DNA of 64,000 nucleotides, taken from the NCBI RefSeq assembly GCF_900156895.1, contig NZ_FTPD01000034.1, forward strand, positions 77,994 to 141,993, read 5' to 3'. Below are positions 17,903-26,054 of this stretch, one piece after another. This DNA comes from Mesorhizobium prunaredense. GTDB lineage: Bacteria; Pseudomonadota; Alphaproteobacteria; Rhizobiales; Rhizobiaceae. Below the pieces are notes generated by a model. The model made no database searches, was not told the DNA's origin, and saw only the letters and a list, made by a program, of their open reading frames with translations. Within the stretch, counting starts at the first letter, position 1; each line of letters starts with the position of its first letter. A program made the position numbers and the translations under genes.

Positions 17903-18937
17903 ATGGATTATCGACGTCTTGGCGCCTCGGGCCTGAAGGTCCCGGCGCTCTCGTTCGGCGCTGGAACCTTCGGCGGTTCGGGGCCGCTGTTCGGCGCATG
18001 GGGCAACAGCGATGCGACAGAAGCGCGGCGGCTGGTCGACATCTGCCTGGAGGCCGGCGTCAACCTGTTCGACACCGCCGACGTCTATTCGAACGGCGCC
18101 TCCGAGGAGGTGCTCGGCGCGGCCATCAAGGGCCGCCGCGATGCCGTGCTGATTTCGACCAAGACCTCGCTGCCGATGGGCGACGGACCCAATGATGCCG
18201 GCTCCTCCCGTTCGCGCCTCATCAATTCGGTCGAGGACGCGCTCAAGCGGCTCGGCACCGATTACATCGACCTGCTGCAGCTGCATGCTTTCGACGCCGC
18301 AACGCCGATCGAGGAGGTGCTGTCGACGCTGGACAGTCTCGTGCGCGCCGGCAAGCTGCGCTATATCGGTGTCTCCAACTTTTCCGGCTGGCAAGTGATG
18401 AAATCGCTCGGCCTGGCGGACAAGCACGGCTACCCGCGCTACGTCGCCCATCAGGTCTATTACTCGCTGGTCGGGCGCGACTATGAATGGGAGTTGATGC
18501 CGCTCGGCCTCGACCAGGGCGTTGGCGCGCTGGTGTGGAGCCCGCTCGGCTGGGGCCGCCTGACCGGCAAGATCCGCCGCGGCGAGCCACTGCCGGAAAC
18601 AAGCCGGCTGCATGACACCGCAAGCTTCGGGCCGCCGGTCGAAGACGAGTTGCTCTACCGGGTTGTCGATGCGCTCGAGGCCGTGGGCAGGCAAACCGGC
18701 AAGACCGTGCCGCAGATCGCCATCAACTGGTTGCTGCAGCGGCCGACCGTCGCCTCTGTCATCATCGGCGCGCGCACCGAGGAACAGCTGCGCCAGAACC
18801 TCGGTGCAGTTGGTTGGTCATTGACATCAGACCAGATCAAGAAGCTCGACGCGGCAAGCGCAGTGACCGCAGCCTATCCGTATTTCCCCTATCGCCGGCA
18901 GGAGGGTTTTGCCCGGCTCAGCCCGCCCGCGGTTTAA
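17903..18937 (+). CDS. Aldo/keto reductase
   Basis: 344 residues with a strong AGGAGAAAAAG ribosome site. MDYRRLGASGLKVPALSFG begins the barrel; DTADVYSNG, STKTSLPMG and LLQLHAFDA supply the Asp, Tyr, Lys and His tetrad; IIGARTEEQLRQNL is the cofactor site. It lies 38 bp after the MFS gene and is probably co-transcribed under LysR control. The substrate is unknown. It is clearly related to the reductase at 14538 but not a recent duplicate. Confidence 0.9.
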   Translation: MDYRRLGASGLKVPALSFGAGTFGGSGPLFGAWGNSDATEARRLVDICLEAGVNLFDTADVYSNGASEEVLGAAIKGRRDAVLISTKTSLPMGDGPNDAGSSRSRLINSVEDALKRLGTDYIDLLQLHAFDAATPIEEVLSTLDSLVRAGKLRYIGVSNFSGWQVMKSLGLADKHGYPRYVAHQVYYSLVGRDYEWELMPLGLDQGVGALVWSPLGWGRLTGKIRRGEPLPETSRLHDTASFGPPVEDELLYRVVDALEAVGRQTGKTVPQIAINWLLQRPTVASVIIGARTEEQLRQNLGAVGWSLTSDQIKKLDAASAVTAAYPYFPYRRQEGFARLSPPAV

Positions 18938-18966
18938 TTGCGCGCGGGCCGACAGGCCGCGGGACA

Positions 18967-19013
18967 GCGCCCCCCTCTGTCCTGCCGGACATCTCCCCGA
19001 CAGAGGAGGGCGC
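18967..19013. repeat. RIME-like palindromic repeat, copy 2
   Basis: An outer stem GCGCCCCCCTCTGTC / GACAGAGGAGGGCGC encloses CTGCCGGACATCTCCCC. The sequence is the same as copy 1 in the opposite orientation, plus a closing arm. It lies between convergent genes (aldo/keto reductase and usg), a typical 3' location for this family. Confidence 0.8.
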
Positions 19014-19065
19014 CGTAAAGCGCCGCCCTCAGCAGACACTGCCAGCTAACGTCCTGCGCCGTTGC

Positions 19066-19338
19066 CTAATGCAGCACGAACTCGCCGTCGAGCTTCCGCC
19101 ACTCATTGGGCGCGATCAGCTTCTGGTGGGTATAGCTCACCGAATGCAGTGGACCATCGAGCTTGGCCTGCCAGAACTCGATGAACCGGATCAGCACCGG
19201 AAATTTCGGGGCGATGTCGTAGTCCTGCCAGATAAAACTCTGCAGCAGATGCGGGTGATCGGGAAAGTGATAAAGAATCTTGGCCGTGGTCAAGCCGTAG
19301 CCCTTGAGCATCAGGTCCATCTCGGAATGGTCACGCAT
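19066..19338 (-). CDS. usg: Usg-family protein
   Basis: 90 residues. The sequence MRDHSEMDLMLKGYGLTTA, then ILYHFPDHPHLLQSFIWQDYD and PVLIRFIEFWQ, is that of the short Usg family found in alphaproteobacteria. No biochemical role is established. The family name comes from a gene near asd or trp loci in other organisms, but here it stands alone between an aldo/keto reductase and acsA. The ATG at 19338 is the natural start. Confidence 0.85.
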   Translation of the reverse strand: MRDHSEMDLMLKGYGLTTAKILYHFPDHPHLLQSFIWQDYDIAPKFPVLIRFIEFWQAKLDGPLHSVSYTHQKLIAPNEWRKLDGEFVLH

Positions 19339-19643
19339 CGCGGTCCCCTGGTTGATTCTCCTTTCCTCCCAGTTTGAAATTGTGCGCGCAATTTGCTTAA
19401 TCGTCTATTGATATTTCGTAGTTAGTCGCCAGATTTACGACGCAAAAACATGTGGTTAGCAGCGATCGTAGTCGAGTGCTGATAGCGGTGAGAACGACGT
19501 CTGCGGCATCCCGCCGCGCGAATCCAACGTCTAATGTTGCCGTCACCGCAGAACTGTTAATAATGCGCGCGAATTCGCGGCCGCTGCGCCACGATGCTGC
19601 TCGGCGAGCAAGCTGGCAGTTGGTCTTGGGAGGGAATGGAAAA
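19339..19643. other. Gene-free divergent region between usg and acsA
   Basis: About 305 bp that must hold the promoters of both divergent genes. It is AT-richer near 19370-19450 (TTGCTTAATCGTCTATTGATATTTCG). No perfect palindrome or small ORF with a ribosome site stands out. The acsA ribosome site GGGAGGGA is at its end. Confidence 0.5.
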
Positions 19644-21599
19644 ATGTCCGAGGTTCATGTCCATCGCGTCCAGCCGGCGTGGAAGAAGAATGCGCTGATC
19701 GATAATGACACTTATTTGAAATGGTACGCCGAGAGCGTGAAGAACCCGGACAAGTTCTGGGGCAAGCACGGCAAGCGCATCGACTGGTTCAAGCCCTACA
19801 GCAAGGTCAAGAACACCTCCTTCAACGGCAAGGTCTCGATCAAATGGTTCGAGGATGGCGAGACCAATGTTTCCTGGAACTGCATCGACCGGCATCTGAA
19901 GAAGCGCGGCGATCAGACTGCCATCATCTGGGAAGGCGACAATCCCTACGACGACAGGAAGATCACCTATAGCGAGCTTTACGAGCATGTCTGCCGGCTC
20001 GCCAATGTGATGAAGAAGCACGGCGTCAAGAAGGGCGACCGCGTTACCATCTACATGCCGATGATCCCTGAAACGGCCTACGCGATGCTTGCCTGCACGC
20101 GCATCGGCGCCATCCATTCGGTGGTCTTTGGCGGCTTCTCGCCGGATGCATTGGCCGGCCGCATCGTCGACTGCGAATCGACTTTCGTCATCACCACCGA
20201 TGAAGGCCTGCGCGGCGGCAAGCCGATTCCGTTGAAAGACAACACCGACAAGGCGATCGACATCGCCGCGAAGAATTTCGTGATGGTCAACAAGGTCGTC
20301 GTCGTGCGCCGCACCGGCGGCAAGGTTGGCTGGGCTCCGGGGCGCGACGTCTGGTACCACGACGAGATCGCTTCGGTGAAGGCGGAGTGCAAGCCGGAGA
20401 AGATGAAGGCCGAGGACCCTTTGTTCATCCTCTACACATCAGGCTCGACCGGCAAGCCGAAGGGCGTGCTGCACACCACGGCCGGCTATCTCGTCTATGT
20501 CTCGATGACCCACCAATATGTCTTCGACTACCATGACGGCGATATCTACTGGTGCACCGCCGATGTCGGCTGGGTCACCGGCCACAGCTATATCGTCTAC
20601 GGGCCGCTCGCCAACGGCGCCACCACGCTGATGTTCGAAGGCGTGCCGAACTATCCCTCGCAATCCCGCTTCTGGGAGGTCATCGACAAGCACAAGGTCA
20701 ACATTTTCTACACCGCGCCGACGGCTTTGCGCGCCCTGATGGGCGCCGGCGACGCCCATGTCACCAAAACCTCGCGCAAATCGCTGCGCGTACTCGGTAC
20801 GGTCGGCGAGCCGATCAATCCGGAAGCCTGGGAGTGGTATTTCAACGTCGTCGGCAACGGCAAGGTGCCGATCGTCGACACGTGGTGGCAGACCGAGACC
20901 GGCGGCATCCTGATCACGCCGCTGCCCGGCGCCACCCCGCTCAAGGCAGGTTCGGCGACGCAGCCGTTCTTCGGCGTCAAGCCGCAACTGGTCGACGGCG
21001 ACGGCAAGGTGCTGGAAGGCGTTGCCAGCGGCAACCTCTGCATCGCCGATTCGTGGCCGGGCCAGATGCGCACTGTCTATGGCGATCACGAGCGCTTCGT
21101 GCAGACTTATTTTTCGACCTACAAGGGCAAGTATTTTACCGGCGACGGCTGCCGCCGCGACGCCGACGGCTACTATTGGATCACCGGCCGCGTCGACGAC
21201 GTCATCAACGTCTCCGGCCACCGCATGGGCACGGCCGAGGTCGAATCCGCGCTGGTTTCGCACGACAAAGTCTCCGAAGCCGCCGTCGTCGGCTATCCGC
21301 ACGACATCAAGGGCCAGGGCATCTACTGCTACGTCACATTGATGGCTGGCGAAAAGCCGAACGAGGAGTTGCGCAAGGAACTTGTCGCCCACGTCCGCAA
21401 GGACATCGGCGCCATCGCCACGCCCGACAAGATCCAATTCGCTCCGGGCCTGCCGAAAACCCGCTCGGGCAAGATTATGCGTCGCATCCTGCGCAAGATC
21501 GCCGAGGACGATTTTGCCGCACTCGGCGATACCTCGACGCTGGCCGACCCGGCGGTCGTCGACGACCTCATCGCCAACCGGCAGAACAAGCGGGCCTGA
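19644..21599 (+). CDS. acsA: Acetyl-CoA synthetase (acetate-CoA ligase)
   Basis: 651 residues from the ATG at 19644 (MSEVHVHRVQPAWKKNALID), preceded by GGGAGGGA; the upstream frame extension is not family-like. It activates acetate through acetyl-AMP. YTSGSTGKPKGVLHTTAGY is the AMP-binding P-loop near residue 263, and TWWQTETGG follows. GRVDDVINVSGHRMGTAE marks the hinge, and TRSGKIMRRIL holds the catalytic lysine that acetylation usually controls. The stop overlaps the MOSC gene start. Confidence 0.97.
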   Translation: MSEVHVHRVQPAWKKNALIDNDTYLKWYAESVKNPDKFWGKHGKRIDWFKPYSKVKNTSFNGKVSIKWFEDGETNVSWNCIDRHLKKRGDQTAIIWEGDNPYDDRKITYSELYEHVCRLANVMKKHGVKKGDRVTIYMPMIPETAYAMLACTRIGAIHSVVFGGFSPDALAGRIVDCESTFVITTDEGLRGGKPIPLKDNTDKAIDIAAKNFVMVNKVVVVRRTGGKVGWAPGRDVWYHDEIASVKAECKPEKMKAEDPLFILYTSGSTGKPKGVLHTTAGYLVYVSMTHQYVFDYHDGDIYWCTADVGWVTGHSYIVYGPLANGATTLMFEGVPNYPSQSRFWEVIDKHKVNIFYTAPTALRALMGAGDAHVTKTSRKSLRVLGTVGEPINPEAWEWYFNVVGNGKVPIVDTWWQTETGGILITPLPGATPLKAGSATQPFFGVKPQLVDGDGKVLEGVASGNLCIADSWPGQMRTVYGDHERFVQTYFSTYKGKYFTGDGCRRDADGYYWITGRVDDVINVSGHRMGTAEVESALVSHDKVSEAAVVGYPHDIKGQGIYCYVTLMAGEKPNEELRKELVAHVRKDIGAIATPDKIQFAPGLPKTRSGKIMRRILRKIAEDDFAALGDTSTLADPAVVDDLIANRQNKRA

Positions 21600-22345
21600 T
21601 GCAGGCCTTGACGGAGATCGGCACTGTCAGCGAGCTCTGGCGCTATCCGGCGAGTTCGCTCGCCGGCGAACGCCGGGATGTGATCTCCGTCGGCTCTGAA
21701 ACCATCGACGGCGACCGCCTGTTCGGCCTTGTCGACGCCTCTGACGGTGAGATCGCGCGGCCTGACCGCGAGGCGAAATGGCACAAGGTGCCGCTCATTC
21801 GGGCCCGGTTGTCGCAAGCCCGCCAACTCGAGATTGCTACACCGCAGGGTGATTGGCTGCCAGCGCCCGGAGCCGAATGTGACGGGGCCGTTTCCGCCTT
21901 TCTCGGCTTCGCGGCCTCGATCCGGCCGTTTCGCCAGAAAGATGCGCCGGACTACGCCGGCCTTCTGACCGCCGAGCGTTACCGCAAGGCGCCCATCCAC
22001 CTCTTGACCACCGCTTCGCTGGCGCGCCTGAAGGCGTTGCATCCGGAAGGCGTCGCCGACCCGCGCCGCTTCCGCCCCAACATCGTCGTCGACGTGGCGG
22101 CGATCGAGGGATCATTCCCGGAGACGGAATGGATCGGACGCAAGCTGGCGATCGGCGATCTGCTGCTGACCATTTCCGAACCATGCCGGCGCTGCGGCTT
22201 CACCATCATCGCCCAGGACGGCTTCGACCACGATGCGGCGATCCTGCGCAATCTGGTCCGCCACAACGCGCACAATTTCGGCGTCTATTGCACGGTCGAC
22301 CGGCCAGCCAGTGTCGGGGTGGGCGAGATGATGCGGTTGGTCTAG
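21599..22345 (+). CDS. MOSC domain-containing protein
   Basis: 248 residues. The ATG overlaps the acsA TGA (TGATG), so the two are translationally coupled. A beta-rich N-terminal part (GTVSELWRYPASSLAGE) precedes the MOSC core (RFRPNIVVD near residue 160, EPCRRCGFTII near residue 199). The conserved Cys there is the presumed sulfur- or molybdenum-cofactor ligand. Relatives include YiiM and mARC-type reductases; the substrate cannot be stated. Its coupling to acetate activation is unusual and may be only positional. Confidence 0.88.
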   Translation: MQALTEIGTVSELWRYPASSLAGERRDVISVGSETIDGDRLFGLVDASDGEIARPDREAKWHKVPLIRARLSQARQLEIATPQGDWLPAPGAECDGAVSAFLGFAASIRPFRQKDAPDYAGLLTAERYRKAPIHLLTTASLARLKALHPEGVADPRRFRPNIVVDVAAIEGSFPETEWIGRKLAIGDLLLTISEPCRRCGFTIIAQDGFDHDAAILRNLVRHNAHNFGVYCTVDRPASVGVGEMMRLV

Positions 22346-22564
22346 TCCGGTTGGGCCATGCCCAACGCGCGACGAGCCGGACGATTGCCTTCTCGCGCGA
22401 CCTCACCTTCGCGCCCGTACAGCCGAGCAAGCTATCACACCCTGCTCTCACGTTCGTATCCAGAAGCTTGGGCCAATACCAACCGAACGGCACCACAATG
22501 AGCGCAGCAAGGATCAAAATCTTTGGCAACCATTGGCCTATGTCGGCGACTTGGCAGCCGGCAG

Positions 22565-23956
22565 CTAGTGTGCCGCGGCCGAGATGTTTTGGTTGAGGCT
22601 GAAAAAATTCATGGGATCATATTTCCGCTTTACCTCGGCAAGCCGACTGTAATTGTCACCGAAGGAGGCACGGATCACCTGGTCCGCGGGTTCGCTCTGA
22701 AAGTTGAGAAGGTGCATGCCACTCGAATGCGGCTCGAACGCATCGTACATGGCCTGCACCCAGGCTATATGCCTTTCGCTTTCGGCCGGATCGGTCCACT
22801 GCGCAGTCATCCCAATGTTGTATTCCGCGTTCCGCTGGGCGAAGGCAGAGTCCGTGCGACTGACCCGGCCCGGCGCGCCGCCGTAGAACTCCACGAGACA
22901 GGCCGAGAGAGGCGACTCCATGCGGTTTCCATGCTCAACAAGCAGGTCGATGACCGTATCGGTAAGTTGCGGAACGAAGCTCGCCTTCCAGTAATTGTGG
23001 GTGCCGTCCGGGAATGCCCCGTCCAGCAGTTTCTGCATCGACGGGTAGGGCATTGGCTGTATGGCGTCGAGCAGCGGCGGACCGAAGGCTCGCAGCGGCG
23101 CCAGCACGCGTGCGCCTTCTTCCATGTCACCGCACCAGCATGCGATTATGCCGACCGCCGGCATGCCGTCCGGCGTCGTCAACATGGCCGCGTAGGCAGT
23201 GAGTTCCTCCGGTGCCGTGGCCATGAAGTCGCGATAGAAGCGCAGCACCTCGCGAGCCTTGTCGCGGCCATGAACGATCAAGCCGCCGAACACCGACGAT
23301 ATTCGCTGCGCGCGGAAGGTGAAGCAGGTGACGATGCCGAAATTGCCGCCTCCGCCGCGTAAGGCCCAGAAGAGGTCGGGGTGTTCTTCTGCGCTGGCCG
23401 CCAGCAGGCGTCCCTCCGCCGTCACCAGCTCAAACGAGATCGCGTTGTCGCAACTCAGCCCGTGCTTTCGCACCAGCCAGCCTACGCCACCGCCGAGTGT
23501 CAGCCCGGCAACGCCGGTCTTCGATACGACGCCGACCGGCACCGCCAGCCCATGCAGATGTGTCTCGCGGTCGAGGTCGCCAAGCGTCGCGCCGCCTTGC
23601 ACCCGCACGGTGCGCGTCTTGGGTTCAACCAGCACGCCACGCATGGCGGAGAGATCGACAACAATGCCGTTGTCGCATAGTGCCCGCCCGGCGACATTAT
23701 GACCGCCCCCACGCACCGCGACGAGAAGGTTGTTTCTAGCGGCGAATTTCACCGCGTGGATTACATCGGCGACGCCGAGGCAGCGTGAAACCAATCCAGG
23801 ATACCGGTCGATTGCCGCGTTCCAAATCCGACGCGCCTCGTCGTAGTCGGCATCAGCGGGCCGGATCAAGCGTCCAGCCAACCCGACGGCGAACTCATCG
23901 ATAAGATCAGTACCAATCCGCACGCCACTGCGATTTTGAAGCTCCGTCGCTGCCAT
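22565..23956 (-). CDS. FAD-linked oxidoreductase, berberine bridge enzyme-like
   Basis: 463 residues from the ATG at 23956, preceded by GAGGAGGAGGAC; an upstream frame extension to 24055 is excluded. The FAD_binding_4 domain shows VRGGGHNVAG, whose His is the covalent flavin ligand in this family. HGLSCDN offers the second, cysteinyl ligand, so the flavin is probably bicovalent. The C-terminal BBE motif NYSRLAEVKRKYDPMNFFSLNQNI-type tail is present. Such enzymes oxidise sugars or aromatic alcohols; the substrate is unknown. No signal peptide is seen. Confidence 0.9.
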   Translation of the reverse strand: MAATELQNRSGVRIGTDLIDEFAVGLAGRLIRPADADYDEARRIWNAAIDRYPGLVSRCLGVADVIHAVKFAARNNLLVAVRGGGHNVAGRALCDNGIVVDLSAMRGVLVEPKTRTVRVQGGATLGDLDRETHLHGLAVPVGVVSKTGVAGLTLGGGVGWLVRKHGLSCDNAISFELVTAEGRLLAASAEEHPDLFWALRGGGGNFGIVTCFTFRAQRISSVFGGLIVHGRDKAREVLRFYRDFMATAPEELTAYAAMLTTPDGMPAVGIIACWCGDMEEGARVLAPLRAFGPPLLDAIQPMPYPSMQKLLDGAFPDGTHNYWKASFVPQLTDTVIDLLVEHGNRMESPLSACLVEFYGGAPGRVSRTDSAFAQRNAEYNIGMTAQWTDPAESERHIAWVQAMYDAFEPHSSGMHLLNFQSEPADQVIRASFGDNYSRLAEVKRKYDPMNFFSLNQNISAAAH

Positions 23957-24352
23957 GTCCTCCTCCTCGGCCTCGTCGCACGTCAGCATTGACCAAGCCT
24001 CGGAGGCGAAAGGCAGCATAACACCAGCGGGCGGGCTTGTGATGTGCCAAAACACCTCGATCAGATCAGTGCACCCGTTAGTCGCTAGCGTTGCCGTCGC
24101 AGACGCGCCACCTTGTCTGGTGCGCGGCCACGCGGCACGATTTTGGCCTATGGCTGCAGCCGGCTGTCATCGACCGATTTGCTGTTCGAAAAGCAGCGGG
24201 GCAATGCGGAGTTCGATATCCTCGAACGCTAGCGACATCGCCGGCGACGCTCTCCAAAATGACCCCAGCAGACTTCGCAGCGCTTCTCGCAGCAACCAGA
24301 GGCGTCAAACACTAGCCGCTAAGCCGTTGCCTTTATGAGTTCACGAAACCAA
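23957..24352. other. Gene-free region between BBE oxidoreductase and cfa
   Basis: About 396 bp. It begins with the promoter and leader of the oxidoreductase gene on the minus strand. Several open frames of 70-130 codons cross it on both strands, but none has a ribosome site, a family-like sequence or a sensible start. No repeat of the kinds found elsewhere in the window is present. It could hold unrecognisable gene remnants. Confidence 0.4.
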
Positions 24353-25621
24353 CTACCGATACAAATCCGCTCGCGTCGACGGCAGTCCGCTCGGGCCCCG
24401 CGCGCGCTTGGTGACGACGGTCTGGAAAATCTGCGTCGAGGCGCGTTCGAAAGTGATCGAACAGCCGGTGAGATAGAGCAGCCAGAGGCGCGCCTTGGCT
24501 TCGCCGACCTCGGCGATCGCTTCGTCGAAGCGTGCGTGGAGGCGTTCGGCCCACAGACGGCAGGTGCGGGCGTAGTGCTCGCGCAAATTCTCGACATCGT
24601 AGACGAGGAAGCCGTGCGCTTCGAGATTGCCGAGAGTCATGCCGATCGTGTCGAGCTCACCGCCGGGAAAGATGTATTTGATCAGCGCTTTGAACTCCGG
24701 GCCCTTGCGCAAGGTCTTCTTGATGCTGCCCTTGTCGCGCCGGGTGATGGCGTGATGCAGATAGATGCCGCCCGGCTTGAGCAGGCGATGAATGGTCGAG
24801 AAATAGGCGGCGTGGTTGGCCAGCCCCAGATGCTCGAACATGCCGATCGACGAGATCTTGTCGAAGGAGCCGGACAGCTCGGCATAGGACTTTATCTCGA
24901 TGGTGATGCGATCCTCCAGCCCCTCAGCGCGGATGCGCTCGCGGGCGAGTTGGGTCTGGGCTTCCGACAGCGAGACGCCATGGCCGACGACGCCGTAATT
25001 TTTCGCGGCATGCATGAGCATCGCTCCCCAGCCGCAGCCGATGTCGAGCAGCCTTTCGCCGGGCTTCAGCCGGAGCTTGCGGCAGATATGGTCGAGCTTG
25101 TCTTTCTGCGCCTGGTCGATGCCATTGGCGAAATCGGTGAAATAGCCGCAGCTATAGACCATGCGTTCATCGAGGAAGAGCCGGTAGAAGGCGTTCGAAA
25201 TGTCGTAGTGGTGCTGGATTGCTTGCCTGTTCGACCCGCTGACGAAGGGGTTGCGCCCGGAAAGGTCGGTCCGCGCCGTCATCTGTTTTCTCGAAAACAG
25301 CACGGCCGGCAGGTCGCGCAGGACCGCGAGCTTGGGCAACGACTTGAGCTTCGTCCTGAGCTTGCCGTGCGCAGGCAGAGCGTAGAAATCGAACAGCGAC
25401 CCGTCTTCCACGTCGATGGTCTTGGAGATCCACATTTCGATCAGCGTCGAGAGGTTGGGCCGGCGCATCACCTGCCAGACGATGTCCTGGTCGTTGATGG
25501 TGACCACGGGGCCGGTGGCGGGGCCGATCCGCTCGCCGTTCCACAGCTTGACCGCGAAACCCGGCTTCAACGTCTCGATAACCGTTCGAACGATCCGTGC
25601 GGCTCTGTCGGCTGCCTCCAT
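24353..25621 (-). CDS. cfa: Cyclopropane-fatty-acyl-phospholipid synthase family methyltransferase
   Basis: 422 residues with AGGAGG before the ATG at 25621. The N-terminal lipid-binding domain (LKPGFAVKLWNGERIGPATG) precedes the SAM domain: QHHYDISNAFYRLFLDE, then LDIGCGWGAMLMHAAKNYG (motif I) and ISSIGMFEHLG. It transfers a methylene group from SAM to cis double bonds of membrane phospholipids, usually in stationary phase or acid stress. Rhizobia often have more than one copy, so the exact paralogue is uncertain. It is divergent from the mini-ORF unit at 25733. Confidence 0.9.
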   Translation of the reverse strand: MEAADRAARIVRTVIETLKPGFAVKLWNGERIGPATGPVVTINDQDIVWQVMRRPNLSTLIEMWISKTIDVEDGSLFDFYALPAHGKLRTKLKSLPKLAVLRDLPAVLFSRKQMTARTDLSGRNPFVSGSNRQAIQHHYDISNAFYRLFLDERMVYSCGYFTDFANGIDQAQKDKLDHICRKLRLKPGERLLDIGCGWGAMLMHAAKNYGVVGHGVSLSEAQTQLARERIRAEGLEDRITIEIKSYAELSGSFDKISSIGMFEHLGLANHAAYFSTIHRLLKPGGIYLHHAITRRDKGSIKKTLRKGPEFKALIKYIFPGGELDTIGMTLGNLEAHGFLVYDVENLREHYARTCRLWAERLHARFDEAIAEVGEAKARLWLLYLTGCSITFERASTQIFQTVVTKRARGPSGLPSTRADLYR

Positions 25622-25732
25622 CCCCGTTCCTCCTGCTCAGCCCCCTGGCGGTCCGGCAGCGACTTTGCCTGTCCGATCGGATAGCCGCAAGCAGTTAGCG
25701 GCAAACGCGCACCGCATTTTCGCGATGGCGGC

Positions 25733-25758
25733 TTGCCATTTGCAGATCGACACCCCAT
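25733..25758 (+). promoter_or_regulatory. RpoH (sigma-32)-like promoter of the mini-ORF unit
   Basis: A -35-like CTTGCCA (TTGCCA at 25733-25738) and a -10-like CCCCATCAT (CCCAT at 25754-25758) are separated by 15 nt between TTGCCA and CCCAT. This matches the sigma-32 consensus CTTGAAA and CCCCATnT. The htpX promoter at 29756 has exactly the same spacing and the same CCCATCAT core. A start near 25766 would give a leader of about 30 nt. Confidence 0.6.
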
Positions 25759-25797
25759 CATTAGGGCGTGTTCAACAAATCGAAAGGAGGTGATCCG

Positions 25798-25869
25798 ATG
25801 TCGAGTGATTTCGTTTTCCAGAACGTGGCCTCAGCGGATTGCACTTTCGGGAAGCAGTCTTCCCGTTAA
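25798..25869 (+). CDS. 23-codon mini-ORF with an extreme Shine-Dalgarno sequence
   Basis: The ATG at 25798 opens a peptide MSSDFVFQNVASADCTFGKQ followed by SSR and TAA. The 15 nt at 25782-25796 (GAAAGGAGGTGATCC) are a perfect complement of the rhizobial 16S rRNA 3' end; core GGAGG to ATG spacing is 7 nt. An RpoH-like promoter lies upstream. Behind the ORF come a GCGC hairpin (25871-25883), a larger hairpin (25894-25939) and a terminator (25989-26023). The unit may encode a microprotein, an sRNA, or a ribosome-capturing leader. I do not recognise the peptide. Confidence 0.5.
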   Translation: MSSDFVFQNVASADCTFGKQSSR

Positions 25870-25893
25870 GGCGCGAGATGCGCGGCTGGCGAC

Positions 25894-25939
25894 GCCTGGA
25901 GCGCCGCGCGTCCTTTGGATGCGCAAAGGACGCTCCGGC
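25894..25939 (+). other. Structured RNA hairpin downstream of the mini-ORF
   Basis: Nested stems GCC(T)GGAGC / GCTCCGGC and GTCCTTT (25910-25916) / AAAGGAC (25925-25931) close an 8-nt loop GGATGCGC. The hairpin lies 25 nt after the mini-ORF stop and 50 nt before the terminator. It therefore probably forms part of the same short transcript. Confidence 0.6.
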
Positions 25940-25988
25940 ACTTTAAGTCACGTCGCTGCCATGAGCCGCGCCATGGACGGAAACACGG

Positions 25989-26023
25989 AAGGCCGCCGGC
26001 TTCGCAAGAAGCGGCGGCCTTTT
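25989..26023. terminator. Strong rho-independent terminator
   Basis: AAGGCCGCC(g)GCTTC pairs with GAAGCGGCGGCCTT around a GCAA tetraloop and is followed by further T residues. It ends the mini-ORF transcript. With the A-run on the other side it could also terminate the convergent VWA gene at 26055. Confidence 0.92.
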
Positions 26024-26054
26024 CCCTGTCCGGATCCTCTCTGGTCAATGCCCT

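Noticed and set aside
16593..17999. A 468-codon minus-strand frame across the MFS gene and the next start
   Set aside because: The opposite strand encodes a clear 12-helix transporter with good starts. The antisense product is rich in Arg, Gly, Glu and His with no domain.
22351..22365. TTGGGC-CAT-GCCCAA hairpin after the MOSC gene as a terminator
   Set aside because: The stem is perfect but short, and no T-run follows it.
22206..22529. A 107-codon minus-strand frame with a TTG start and a hydrophobic N-terminus (MPKILILAALIVVPFGWYW)
   Set aside because: The first 45 residues look protein-like, but no ribosome site is seen. The last third overlaps the MOSC gene antisense and turns Arg/Pro-rich. 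It could be a frameshifted small gene; not supported well enough.
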